The notes under the pieces are model-generated. The model was not told the origin of the DNA and searched no databases. It saw only the letters and a program-made list of their open reading frames with translations. From the NCBI GenBank assembly GCA_038093515.1, contig JBBPSI010000212.1, positions 1 through 41,801 on the forward strand: a DNA stretch of 41,801 bases. Direction: 5' to 3'. The position numbers were made by a program, and so were the translations under genes. Shown one piece after another: positions 1 to 9,493 of this stretch; within the stretch, counting starts at the first letter, position 1, and each line of letters opens with the position of its first letter. The stretch comes from Butyriboletus loyo. Its lineage: Eukaryota > Basidiomycota > Agaricomycetes > Boletales > Boletaceae.

Positions 1-2
1 AA

Positions 3-584
3 CTTCGTGCTGGCACTGGCCAGATCCCTTATCCCACCACCTCTCGTACAAATACAGTTGCACCGGACACCCAGCTCAACCGAACAAACACGGTTAGACG
101 CGGACCTCCTCCACCTGCACAGACAAATTGGAACAATCAGGCTCGTCCTCAACAACCTTCTGGCGGACGTGGTCGTCCTGGACAGAAGAGGCCGTTCCAA
201 CCGCAGCAGCAAAGGCAGCAGCAAAACCACATGCCTGCGACGCCTTATGGAGGACCTTCCGGATCCGGAGCAAACCGTAATGAGCGAACAAACAATCGCT
301 CCGGTTTCAAGACACGTCGAGGAAAGGGAAAAGGGAAAGGACGTGCGAATGAAGTGGAGATGGACATGGACGGATTTGCCAACATTGTAGAGTTAGGCGA
401 AACACAACTAGGTGACCACACGCTTACAGATTTTCCGATGGAAACTGAATCAACCGTTGGTCAAGCTGGTTGGGGAGATGATGATCCGATGGGACCACCC
501 CTCGCATCACCTTATTTCGAGGATGGAGATGCTAATGCGTCTTCTTCTTCACACTCCTTTCGGAAACGCCGCGATTCCCTCTAA
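3..584 (+). CDS. copia Gag, C-terminal part (copy 1)
   Basis: The frame is open from the window edge to TAA at 582-584 and matches the C-terminal half of the 409-residue Gag of copy 2 (37804-39033). The visible part is Pro/Gln-rich, then carries an Arg/Gly/Lys-rich nucleic-acid-binding stretch around 280-350 (short motif KGKGKGR) and an acidic tail. No CCHC zinc knuckle is present. Gag would form the cytoplasmic virus-like particle. Pol lies in the +1 frame and overlaps this frame from 412 to 581, so Pol is probably made as a Gag-Pol fusion by +1 frameshifting. The two copies differ by one serine codon near 545. Confidence 0.9.
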   Translation, partial: LRAGTGQIPYPTTSRTNTVAPDTQLNRTNTVRRGPPPPAQTNWNNQARPQQPSGGRGRPGQKRPFQPQQQRQQQNHMPATPYGGPSGSGANRNERTNNRSGFKTRRGKGKGKGRANEVEMDMDGFANIVELGETQLGDHTLTDFPMETESTVGQAGWGDDDPMGPPLASPYFEDGDANASSSSHSFRKRRDSL

Positions 585-3500
585 ACCTTCAGGGTCTCGT
601 GGTCAGCCGAAGAAGAAGGAACGCAAAGCGAAAGCAGTCCGTCTTTCGACTTTTATAGAGTCGATCGATGAGAAGGATGAAGAATCCTTTTATGGAAACA
701 CTGCTCGTCGTGCTGATGGCACTTGGAAGCACGGTCTTGACTCCCGTGACATTAATGTCTGGGACTCTACATACCAGCGAGATGCTGAGGACTATGATGC
801 TGTATACGATTACAACGATGAATTTGATCTTGGTGATCTGTATATTGCGGGAGCTTACACATCCGGAGATGTCCCTTCAAAGAAGGATCTTCTTTCCAAC
901 GCCTGGATGATTGACAGCGGTTGTACAGACCATGTCACACCACCCGTTGTAGACTTCATGGATCTCGGTGATACCGAGAGAATTGCGATCACAGCAAATG
1001 GCGCAACCATGAAGATGTTTGGACCTGGCACTGTGTTGTTATCACAGCGACTAGGGAAGGATAAGCCCATTCCTTTGGAGCTTACAGGAGTTTGGTATGC
1101 ACCTCAAGCAGCCCATAGACTCTTATCGGTCACCGCTCTAACCAAGGAAGGTTATCAATGCGAAATAACCGATCAAACCAAGATTTGGAACCCTCAAGGA
1201 CGTTTGGTAGTGCAGGCTTCTGCCTTGCTTCCGAACAATCCCCTCCACTGGTTTCAGGCTAAAATGCTAACTCCAGATGTCGGGATCCACTCCTTGCAGG
1301 ATGTAGGATCTTCTTCGTTGTGGCACCACCGTTTTGGTCATCCATCCAAGAACGTGTTACGCCATGCTTACAAGAACGTTAAGGGTATGCCGTTATTACC
1401 TGAACCTTCTGACATCATTCCTTGTCGAGGCTGTGCCTTGGGCAAGATGCATGAACGTCCCTATGCGCCTTCATCCAAACGCGCATCTCGGGTCCTTGGG
1501 CTAGTGCATTCCGACTTGGTCGAATTCCCCACACACTCTCGGACTCAGAAGCGCTACATTTTAACTTTTATTGATGACTATTCTGCTTTTGCAGTTGTGC
1601 GGTTTTTGCGCCTTAAATCTGAGGCAGCTGATGCTTTTAAGGAAGTGGTTGTCTGGGCTGAACGTCAGACCCAGTCTTCGCTTCTTGCTGTCCGTTCGGA
1701 TCGTGGGGGGGAATACATGTCTAAAGACATTCGGACGTTCCTCTCGTCCAGGGGCATTGAGCATCAGCTCTCTGTACCTCACACCCCTCAACAGAATGGA
1801 CGTGCAGAGCGATTTAATAGGACCATCCTGGAAAAAGAAGAAGCCATGTGCCATACTGCCTGTCTACCAAAAGTCTTCTGGCAGGACGCAACCGAAACCT
1901 CACTTCATATCTACAATCGCCAACCAATGCGTCGTCATAATTGGAAAACCCCCATCGAGATGTTCTCTGGGGAGAAACCGGATATATCCTATTTCCGGGT
2001 ATTTGGATGTCGTGCATATGTTTTTATAAAGAAGGAACTCAGGGAAAACAAGTTGTCTCCGAAATCGGAACAAGCCACCTTCATCGGATATGAATCTGGC
2101 ACCAAAGGCTATCGCTTTTGGTCTCCAACCCGAAGACGAGTTTTAGTAGAGTCCGTCGCGACTTTTGACGAAGAAAACTTCCCACATTGTTCTAAAGAAC
2201 AGAAAGACAGACAAGCCACAATTCCGCCTCCTATTCTTCCAACAGATGCCGATGAACATGGAGATGATGAAGATAGTACATCTGACGCCCCACCTTCAAA
2301 TCAACAAAGTGCTGACGAGCCACCTCCATTAGGAGTACGATTTGATGGAACCGGTATAATACGCGAAGGCCTACCACCAATTTCCCCCATCATTAATCCT
2401 GACGATATGCAACAACCGTCTCCTCAACCATCAGTCACACCTTCACCATGGGTTATCCCTGAACATCCACCATCACCTCTAATCCTCGATCCTCCATCTC
2501 CTGATTCCGTTCATGAAGAACAACCACCGTTATTCTCACCTCCACGTCCTGGAGTTAAAAGAGAAACACCAGATACTGGACATAGATCATCAATTATGGA
2601 TCGACACCAACATAAACGTCAAATGATACCTCCGTTGGAAACATCTGAAGATCCTGGTCGGATTCGTCCTTCCACTTTCTTACCTCCAACAAGAGTATAT
2701 CCTGAACGAATTACTGAATTTCGCAATCGTCCTCATCAACATCATCCGACTCGAGATATTCGTGCTCGAGGTCACCAACGTGACTTATATGATGAGTTCG
2801 ATCAGGATTTACGATCTCAAGGTGCTCCAATACCAGCGATCAATGATCCAGACTTCTTGCAGACTGGTCAGGACTTTAATCCTCGTCCTACTCGCATCCG
2901 TGTTCCACGGATAGTCCCAGATAATGCTTATGGGAATCGACCTCCGATCGAGATAGAACGAGAGATACATCGAGGACTGGATCCTATTCAGGAGGAGTTA
3001 ATTCCTACTCCACAACCGGTTAATCAACCGAGACCCACGAATGAAGAAGATGACTTGGGACAGATGTATAGCGCTAAGTGGATTAAATCTCTTCTAGCTG
3101 CTGCTACTGTCGATGGTATCCCACAGTCTCACAAGGCAGTAATGAGATTACCTCCTGCCGAGAGATCATTATGGCTAACCGCCATGGGAGAGGAATACAA
3201 GTCGTTTCAAGAACGACGAGTATGGGATCTGGTAGATCTTCCCAAGGGACGTCAAGTCATTAAAGGGAAATGGATAAATGTACGAAAAAGCGATGGACGA
3301 TACAAGTCTCGCTGGGTAGCAAAAGGCTTCACCCAAATCTTCGGAATTGATTATGAGGAAACCTTCTCACCAGTTGCCAGGTTTGAAACCGTTAGGATTC
3401 TCTTAGCTCTAGCTGCCTTAGAAGATTGGGAAATCGAGGCTCTAGACGTCAAGACCGCATTTCTCTTCGGAGATCTTGACGAAGAAATCTATATGGAACA

Positions 3501-4686
3501 ACCTGAGGGTTTCGCTCAAAAAGGCTCAGAAAGTAAAGTCTGTCGCCTACGAAAAGCTATATATGGCCTCAAGCAAGCGGCCCTTCAATGGAACAAAGCC
3601 TTGCATTTATCACTTATCAAACAAGGTTTCAAGCATACCTTGTCTGACCCAGGAACTTATATAAAATTCATTGGGAAAGTCATCATTATTTTAGTTATAT
3701 ATGTTGATGATGCTCTTTTTATGGGTAGTGATAAAGCACAAGTCCTTGCTCACAAGAAGCACTTTATGAAGACTTGGGAGAGTCGAGACCTTGGAGAAGC
3801 GAAAGAGTATTTAGGCATGCGGATTACCAGGGATCGAAGAAATCGTACTCTGAGGCTGGATCAGTGCGATTATGCACAGAAGGTCATAAAACGATTCAAG
3901 CTTGAAAATGCAAAATCCGCACGCACACCTCTTCCTTCTGGTTATAATCCTTCACCATCAACCACCGAAGCATCGCCATCTTTGCGTTCTCAATATCAAT
4001 CTGTCATCGGATCCCTCCTATTCATCATGCTTGGATCTAGACCTGATATCGCTCATGCTGTCATCAAGATGTCACAATTCTCTTCCAATCCATCGGAAGA
4101 ACATTTGCAAAGAGCGCTCTATATAGTCCGCTATCTGGTTGGAACTCCAGACCTTTGCATAATGTATTCCGGACACAGCCAGTCTGGTCCGAGAGCCAAT
4201 TCTGGTTTTATTGCATACAGCGACACTGACTGGGCAGGCGATATTGAGACCCGTCGTTCAACGACTGGTTATTGTATATTTCTAGCATCTGGCATAGTAT
4301 CATGGTTATCCAGATGACAACGCAAGATTGCTCACTCTTCAACCGAAGCAGAATATATGGGCATGACCGAGACTGCTAAACAGCTCTCTTGGGTGCGCTC
4401 CTTGTTCTTCGAGATGGGATACAGACTTGGTCCTTTACCCCTTCTAGTTGATAATCAGGGAGCTATATTTCTGGCTTCTAATCCTGCCGTTGAAGGACGC
4501 AGCAAACACATTGCAATTCCGTTTCATTACATTCGGGAATGCGTTGAGGACAAGGAGATTACTCTCTTCTATACTCCTACTCAACAACAAGCAGCAGATA
4601 TCTTTACGAAGAATCTGACATGGCAGAGATTTGAAGAAGTTCGGTCCATGCTCTCTCTTTCTTCTTTTGTCTCTATAAAGAAATAA
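412..4686 (+). pseudogene. copia Pol polyprotein, disrupted by one in-frame TGA (copy 1)
   Basis: Domains in order: aspartic protease with DSG at 913-921; GAG-pre-integrase zinc region with HH at about 1324-1341 and paired CxxC at about 1423-1434; integrase core with catalytic Asp near 1513 and 1696 and Glu near 1807; a long Pro-rich linker (about 2220-3050); reverse transcriptase with YVDD at about 3700-3711; RNase H with SDTDW near 4216 and STEAEY near 4338. The frame stops at TGA 4315-4317, where copy 2 has CGA (Arg); the same frame then runs on to 4686. Apart from this C-to-T change the frame is intact, so loss of activity looks recent. No ATG is needed if Pol is expressed by +1 frameshift from Gag. 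Confidence 0.95.
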
Positions 4687-4690
4687 TGCT

Positions 4691-4704
4691 AAAGCGAGGA
4701 GGAG
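4691..4704 (+). other. polypurine tract of copia copy 1
   Basis: AAAGCGAGGAGGAG, almost all purine, directly abuts the TG that opens the 3' LTR. This is the expected primer site for plus-strand DNA synthesis. Pol ends only 18 nt before the LTR, so there is no room for an env-like gene downstream of pol. Confidence 0.8.
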
Positions 4705-5154
4705 TGTTGAAACGGTAGTGTTCTATTTCTGTATTTCACTTACAGCCACTACGTTTCTAGACTGGTCTATATGACATCATTGTCTAGACCTAGTCACGCT
4801 TATCACATTACAAATAGCTCTTATTATGCTATTGGACGATATGTTTAGTCTTATCTCTTATCTCTATCATATTGTCATGTATTTCATACTATACCTTATA
4901 AAGGTACTATACAGAACATAAGTACAAACACTCATGTACTGTATAAAAGACAGCCCTTATGGCTTGTCGCTTTTCTTTAGATCTTTCAGTTCTATCATCA
5001 CTACTGCGATATCTCTAAGTTGAGCCTTGCTCCTTATACTCTGTTTGCGATACTCTCACTCTCGTATTATCAGTGAGTCTTTCCACTGATAGGTTTTACC
5101 CTTGCATCCTTCATTGCCCTCGGTGCGCCTGCTCGGACTTTACCGATTCCGAAA
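4705..5154 (+). repeat. 3' LTR of copia copy 1 (450 bp)
   Basis: It starts TGTTGAAACGG and ends ATTCCGAAA. The boundaries are fixed by comparison with solo copies at 7398-7844, 9040-9488 and 32747-33195, each with perfect 5-bp target duplications. A TATA-like TGTATAAAAG lies near 4940, followed by the presumed R region. Note the AA rather than CA 3' terminus. Confidence 0.93.
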
Positions 5155-6696
5155 CTTCCCCCGAACCTTTTCCTTAATAAAGTTTCTCTTTCTTCTTCTT
5201 TTTACGATACATTACAAAAAGAATCCGAAAAAGAAAAAACAAAAGAATACCCAGGATTCTATTATGATTCGGAACAATCCGTATTTATTAATGAAAAGAA
5301 AAAAGTCTTTGTGCCTGAAGCACTTAGAATAGATTTACTTAAAATATGTCATGACTCTCCTATAGCCGGACACTCGGGTCAAGCCCGTACGGCTCACCTT
5401 CTTACATGACACTTCACGTGGCCAGGAGTCACAAAGGACGTTAAACGTTACGTAGAATCTTGCCAAGCGTGCGCCCTCACGAAGGGTAAGCAAAAAGCAC
5501 CGGCAGGAAAAATATTACCACTTCCTTCGGCTAGTCACCCTTGGGAAGATATATCTGTAGATTTCGTTACCGGACTTCCTCTTTCGAACGGCTTTGATGC
5601 CATTTGTACGATAGTAGATCGCTTCTCTAAGGAAGTCGTTTACGTCCCTTGTAGGACGACTACCTCTTCTAAGGAGTTAGCAATTATATTTAGAGACAAT
5701 GTTTGGTGTATTCATGGACTTCCTATTTCTATAGTTTCGGACCGAGGTCCACAATTTGTATCGGACTTTACCACAGAGCTTTGCAAGCTTCTCGGCATTT
5801 CCCAGAAAATCTCAACGGCATATCATCCTCAAACCGATGGTCAAACCGAAAGGATAAATAGGGAAATGGAACAATATTTACGTACCTATGTGGCGAAAAA
5901 ACAAGAAACGTGGGCCGATTGGATCAAGATCGCCCAGTTTAATCATAATAACTCCCTCACCACCGCCACTGGTACCATTCCATTCTCTATCACTCGTAAC
6001 TATTATCCGCGGGTCGGTTTCGAAAAGTCTTCCAACACGCTTGCCGGAGATTTCACACGTGCCGCTGGGAAATCACATGCCGAAGTAAAAGAAGCGTTAG
6101 AAGAAGCTAGAAAGCGCATGGTATCGCAGGCCGATAATAGACGATCGGATGCGCCCGATTACAAAATTGGAGATAGAGTGTGGCTGTCTACGGAAAACTT
6201 GAAGTTACCGTACACCGCACGGAAACTCACACAGCGTTGGATTGGTCCTTACAAGATCAAATCACTCAAACCCAATGCTGTGGAATTGCAGCTGCCGAGC
6301 AGCATGCGTATACATCCGGTGGTTAACATTTCACGTGTTAAACCTTATCGGGAAACCCTCCCAGGGCAACCGGTTTTACGTCCTGACCCAGTCAACGTCA
6401 CGGACGAAGGATACGTGGAATTCGAAGTGGACTACATCGTCACTTCCCGGATGAAGCGCAAGCAATTGGAGTATCTAGTGCATTGGAGAGGATACGACGA
6501 AACGGACCGAACATGGGAACCAGTATCCAATTTGGGTAATTCACAAGACGTCATCCGTGATTACCACCTGGCCCACCCTTCCGCCCCTCGCCCTCTTCGA
6601 GGCCTATCTTTATTGGAATTCTCCTCCTTATTTAAGGAGTTTGGTCCGGAACACGGAACCTCTTATTCAGGAACTCGTCTGGAATACGAGTCCTAG
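5155..6696 (+). pseudogene. Ty3/gypsy Pol fragment: integrase plus chromodomain, one in-frame TGA
   Basis: One frame is open from the copia junction to TAG at 6694-6696, except for TGA at 5407-5409. There the integrase zinc domain normally has an arginine before the HFTWPG motif. The HHCC residues include GHSG near 5370 and CQACALTK near 5464. The core has DFVTGLP (about 5560), DRGPQF (about 5740) and the Glu of QTDGQTE (about 5830). A chromodomain follows (about 6415-6570; aromatic residues in YLVHWRGY and TWEP), which in chromoviruses targets integration to methylated histone H3. The first ATG after the stop is at 5866. It is 5'-truncated by copia. Confidence 0.93.
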
Positions 6697-6707
6697 GGGG
6701 GGGGAAG

Positions 6708-7226
6708 TGTTATAATCATAACATTTTATTCGTACACTTCGTACACTTTCAATTCGGACTTAGTCGTTTTCACTTTCAAAGGTCACGTGACATAGCGCAC
6801 GTGATCGTGGGAACTTACATGTGATCTCTGCTGACTAAGCATATGATGTCATGGCCTAGACCAGGCCTAGACTCTATGACGTCACGACACATGTATTTAA
6901 TCTCCGTTTACTTCTCTTCTTTTTGATCCCCGCGCCTCGTGTGGTTAATCACCGTTGCGCTTCTCTTCTTTAGTCTATCCATGTATAGTAATTCCTCACA
7001 CGCACAGCATGGTCTGTGCGCATCCTTGTACAATATAAAAGGGCTCGTGGTTAGACTAGGATTCCCTAGTTTTAACCACTTGTCTATTCGCTGGCAACAG
7101 TTGAAGATTAAGTTGAAGCTCCTTGATTCCATCTTGCCAGGTCTTTGTGTAGACCTGCAACTGTAGTGGGACCTCGTGTGAAAGGGTACTACGTGCTAGC
7201 ATTCGACTGCGCATTGCCTCGCAACA
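6708..7226 (+). repeat. 3' LTR of the gypsy element (519 bp)
   Basis: It starts TGTTATAATCATAACA directly after the polypurine tract and ends GCAACA, with TGTT/AACA inverted termini. A TATA-like TATTTAATC lies near 6895. Related LTRs occur at 8342-8635 (partial), 30383-30925 and, as fragments, 31753-33240. Confidence 0.9.
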
Positions 7227-7978
7227 CTTTCTCACTGTATGTGAGGGGATTGGAGGTTCAATGATGGAATTGATGAAATTTGTAGCCTGGACTGCATTTT
7301 TGGCCTTACCAGTAATGATTTGCTGGACAATAGCACATTTGTTGATACGAGTAAGCTTAGATGGACAGCCAGCATGAAGCTTCTCCTTGTCAGGTTGTTT
7401 CGGAATTGGTGTAGTCTGAGCAGGCACACTGAGGGCAATGAAGGATGCATGGGTAAACCTATCAGTGGAAAGACTCACTGATAATACAAGAGTGAGAGTA
7501 TCGCAAACAGAGTATAAGGAGCAAGGCTCAACTTAGAGATATTGCAGTAGTGATGATAGAACTGAAAGATCTAGAGAAAAGCGACAAGCCATAAGGGCTG
7601 TCTTATATACAGTACATGAGTGTTTGTACTTATGTTCTGTATAGTACCTTTATAAGGTATAGTATGAAATACATGACAATATGATAGAGATAAGAGATAA
7701 GACTAAGCATATTGTCCAATAGCATAATAAGAGCTATTTGTAATGTGATAAGCGTGACAGGTCTAGACAATGATGTCATATAGACTTGTCTAGAAATGTA
7801 GTGGCTGTATGTAAAAACAGAAATAGAACACTACCGTTTCAACAGGTTGGATTTCTTGGAGTACCCTAGCCATAGTAGACTTCCCTAGGCCAGTTTAGGA
7901 GGCAATCTTCCTAGTTGAAAGGTCAAGAGAGGAGAGAGAGATAATATTTTGTCTTAGAGAGGTGGAAATGGATTTCAT
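7227..7978 (-). pseudogene. Tc1-like transposase, N-terminal DNA-binding part (broken)
   Basis: Reading from ATG at 7978 down: a short leader, STRKIAS, an in-frame TAA where the second copy has CAG, then TGLGKSTMARVLQEIQP. The solo LTR (7398-7844) intervenes, and the frame resumes with DKEKLHAGCPSKLT and a helix-turn-helix region ending HTVRK. This is the paired-like DNA-binding region of Tc1/mariner transposases. The catalytic domain is absent here because the gypsy element interrupts the gene at 7227. Confidence 0.8.
7398..7844 (-). repeat. solo copia LTR, minus orientation, with target duplication GGTTG
   Basis: A 447-bp copy of the copia LTR, read on the minus strand as TGTTGAAACGG...ATTCCGAAA. 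It is flanked by GGTTG at 7393-7397 and 7845-7849. It lies inside the Tc1 transposase frame, and no internal copia sequence remains, so it arose by LTR-LTR recombination. Confidence 0.93.
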
Positions 7979-8341
7979 GGTGATGGTGAGAAAGTAAACA
8001 TAGGAGGATGGGGTTTATATATGTTGGCTGATACTCAGTTACATAAAGGTGACATAATAGGACCCTTGATGGAAGTATGTAATGATATTACAGCATCTAC
8101 GGTCTAATATATGTGATCAAAACTTAAAGTCAAAAAACTGTCCGCATGACGTGTCGTTTTAGAATAGCTGACATTCCATCAAACCTTATCCATATTACCT
8201 GATTCCTGGGCCAATAGAAGGCCAAGGGTAGGTACCATATTTCATACACCCACCACATAGGGTTGGGAACTGGGGCTATTGCATTGAGTGATATTTAATG
8301 TAAAATATGCAAATATGCAGACAGTTTTTTGAGCCACTGTA

Positions 8342-8635
8342 CTTAATCTCTGTTTGCCTCTCTTCTTTCTGATCACTGTTTGCTTCTTAGTCTATCCATG
8401 TATAGTAATTTATCACTTGCACAGCTTGGTCTGTGTACCAATCTGTACAATATATAAAGGCTTGTGGTTCAGGCTAAGTTCCCTTAGCTTTAACCACTTG
8501 TCTTGTTTACTGGAAACACTTGAGGAACTAAGGCCAATAGCTATTACTCTTATCATCACCAGTGCTGGTGTAGCACTGCAACTTTAGTGGAACTGCTTGT
8601 GACCTTTGTTGGAGTTTACTCCTGTGATCATAACA
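8342..8635 (+). repeat. gypsy-type LTR, 3' portion (older target of Tc1-like element 1)
   Basis: The sequence after the target TA resembles the middle and 3' half of the gypsy LTR (TTAATCTCTGTTTGC, then TATATAAAGG near 8450) and ends CATAACA at 8635. Its 5' half should lie at the other end of the Tc1-like element, outside the window. It is diverged from 6708-7226, so it is an older insertion or a subfamily. Confidence 0.7.
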
Positions 8636-9034
8636 GTGTAGTACTATACTTGAACTTTGGTCACATTGTCTTTTGCATCCAAAAACAACAATAAATTGAT
8701 ATTGTGGAACTGAAGTTTTACCTGTGCAAACTGACAGATAATCATATCTTACCTGATTGTCATCAATGTGATGCCATGTGCCCCCCTAAAACAGAGATGA
8801 TAAACTGTCTTCAATCTCACCACCAATCAGTGGTGGGGATCTCATGAGCATAAGCAGTCCATAATTCATAAAAGTTAAATGTTCATTTCAGTCATTTTGC
8901 AGATCATCTACAAAACTAGCCAAGTCAAAAATGAGCAAAAAGCTCACAAAAAGTTCTGTCATCAATAAATCCACCAATTAGAACTCTAAAATGGGCCTTA
9001 AGAGAGTCATCAAGCAAGATAATGTTACTGTCTG
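8636..9034. other. AT-rich stretch, unassigned, probably decayed transposon
   Basis: The base composition resembles the surrounding transposons rather than the GC-richer host DNA after 9790. Minus-strand translation gives short fragments broken by stops but no family I can name. It lies between a gypsy-type LTR fragment and a solo copia LTR. Confidence 0.35.
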
Positions 9035-9039
9035 CTTTG

Positions 9040-9488
9040 TGTTGAAACGGTAGTGTTCTATTTCTGTATTTCACTTACAGCCACTACGTTTCTAGACTGG
9101 TCTATATGACATCATTGTCTAGACCTAGTCATGCTTATCACATTACAAATAGCTCTTATTATGCTATTGGACAATATGCTTAGTCTTATCTCTTATCTCT
9201 ATCATATTGTCATGTATTTCATACTATACCTTATAAAGGTACTATACAGAACATAAGTACAAACACTGATGTACTGTATATAAGACAGCCCTTATGGCTT
9301 GTCGCTTTTCTCTAGATCTTTCAGTTCTATCATCACTACTGCAATATCTCTAAGTTGAGCCTTGCTCCTTATACTCTGTTTGCGATACTCTCACTCTCGT
9401 ATTATCAGTGAGTCTTTCCACTGATAGGTTTACCCTTGCATCCTTCATTGCCCTCGGTGCGCCTGCTTGGACTTCACCAATTCTGAAA
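9040..9488 (+). repeat. solo copia LTR, + orientation, with target duplication CTTTG
   Basis: A 449-bp LTR of the same family, from TGTTGAAACGG to TTCTGAAA, flanked by CTTTG at 9035-9039 and 9489-9493. A TATA-like TGTATATAAG is near 9277. The perfect duplication fixes the LTR ends and shows the 3' terminus is AA. Confidence 0.95.
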
Positions 9489-9493
9489 CTTTG

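Larger units (their letters stand above)
1..5154 (+). mobile_element. Ty1/copia retrotransposon, copy 1 (5' end outside window)
   Basis: The copy runs from inside gag through pol, a polypurine tract and a complete 3' LTR ending at 5154. It is nearly identical to the minus-strand copy at 33241-41801. The order protease, integrase, reverse transcriptase, RNase H is diagnostic of copia (Pseudoviridae). Beyond 5154 the sequence passes directly into an open Ty3/gypsy pol frame, so this copy is inserted in a gypsy element. CTTCC at 5155-5159 would be its right target duplication; the left one is outside the window. One nonsense codon in RNase H makes it non-autonomous. Confidence 0.95.
5155..7226 (+). 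mobile_element. Ty3/gypsy chromovirus remnant: 3' part of pol, polypurine tract, 3' LTR
   Basis: The left side is cut by insertion of copia copy 1, with the upstream half outside the window. It carries the end of RNase H, integrase, a chromodomain, a G-rich polypurine tract (6696-6707) and a 519-bp LTR. To the right it abuts Tc1-like sequence at 7227. Comparison with the uninterrupted Tc1 sequence near 31500-31510 suggests CTTTC as the target duplication. The element is therefore older than copia copy 1 and younger than the Tc1-like element. Confidence 0.92.
7227..8339 (-). mobile_element. Tc1-like DNA transposon 1 (right part; interrupted by gypsy and by a solo LTR)
   Basis: The host pieces are 7227-7397 and 7850-8339; removing the LTR at 7398-7844 restores continuity, as in the second copy near 31660-31690. 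The terminus reads CAGTGGCTCAAAAAACTG on the minus strand and ends at 8339 beside the target TA (8340-8341). The terminal 212 bp (8128-8339) contain an inner inverted copy of the terminal motif. Transposase is on the minus strand with its N terminus near this end; the rest lies left of the gypsy insertion, outside the window. Confidence 0.85.

Noticed and set aside
3902..4126. Alternative-frame open frames inside pol (also 1571-2029, 3476-3664 and their copy 2 counterparts)
   Set aside because: They are present in both copies only because pol is conserved; they lie antisense or out of frame to clear enzyme domains.
5102..5332. Open frame beginning in the copia LTR and running into gypsy sequence
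   Set aside because: It crosses the insertion junction, and its start region is repeated at every LTR; it is a chance frame.
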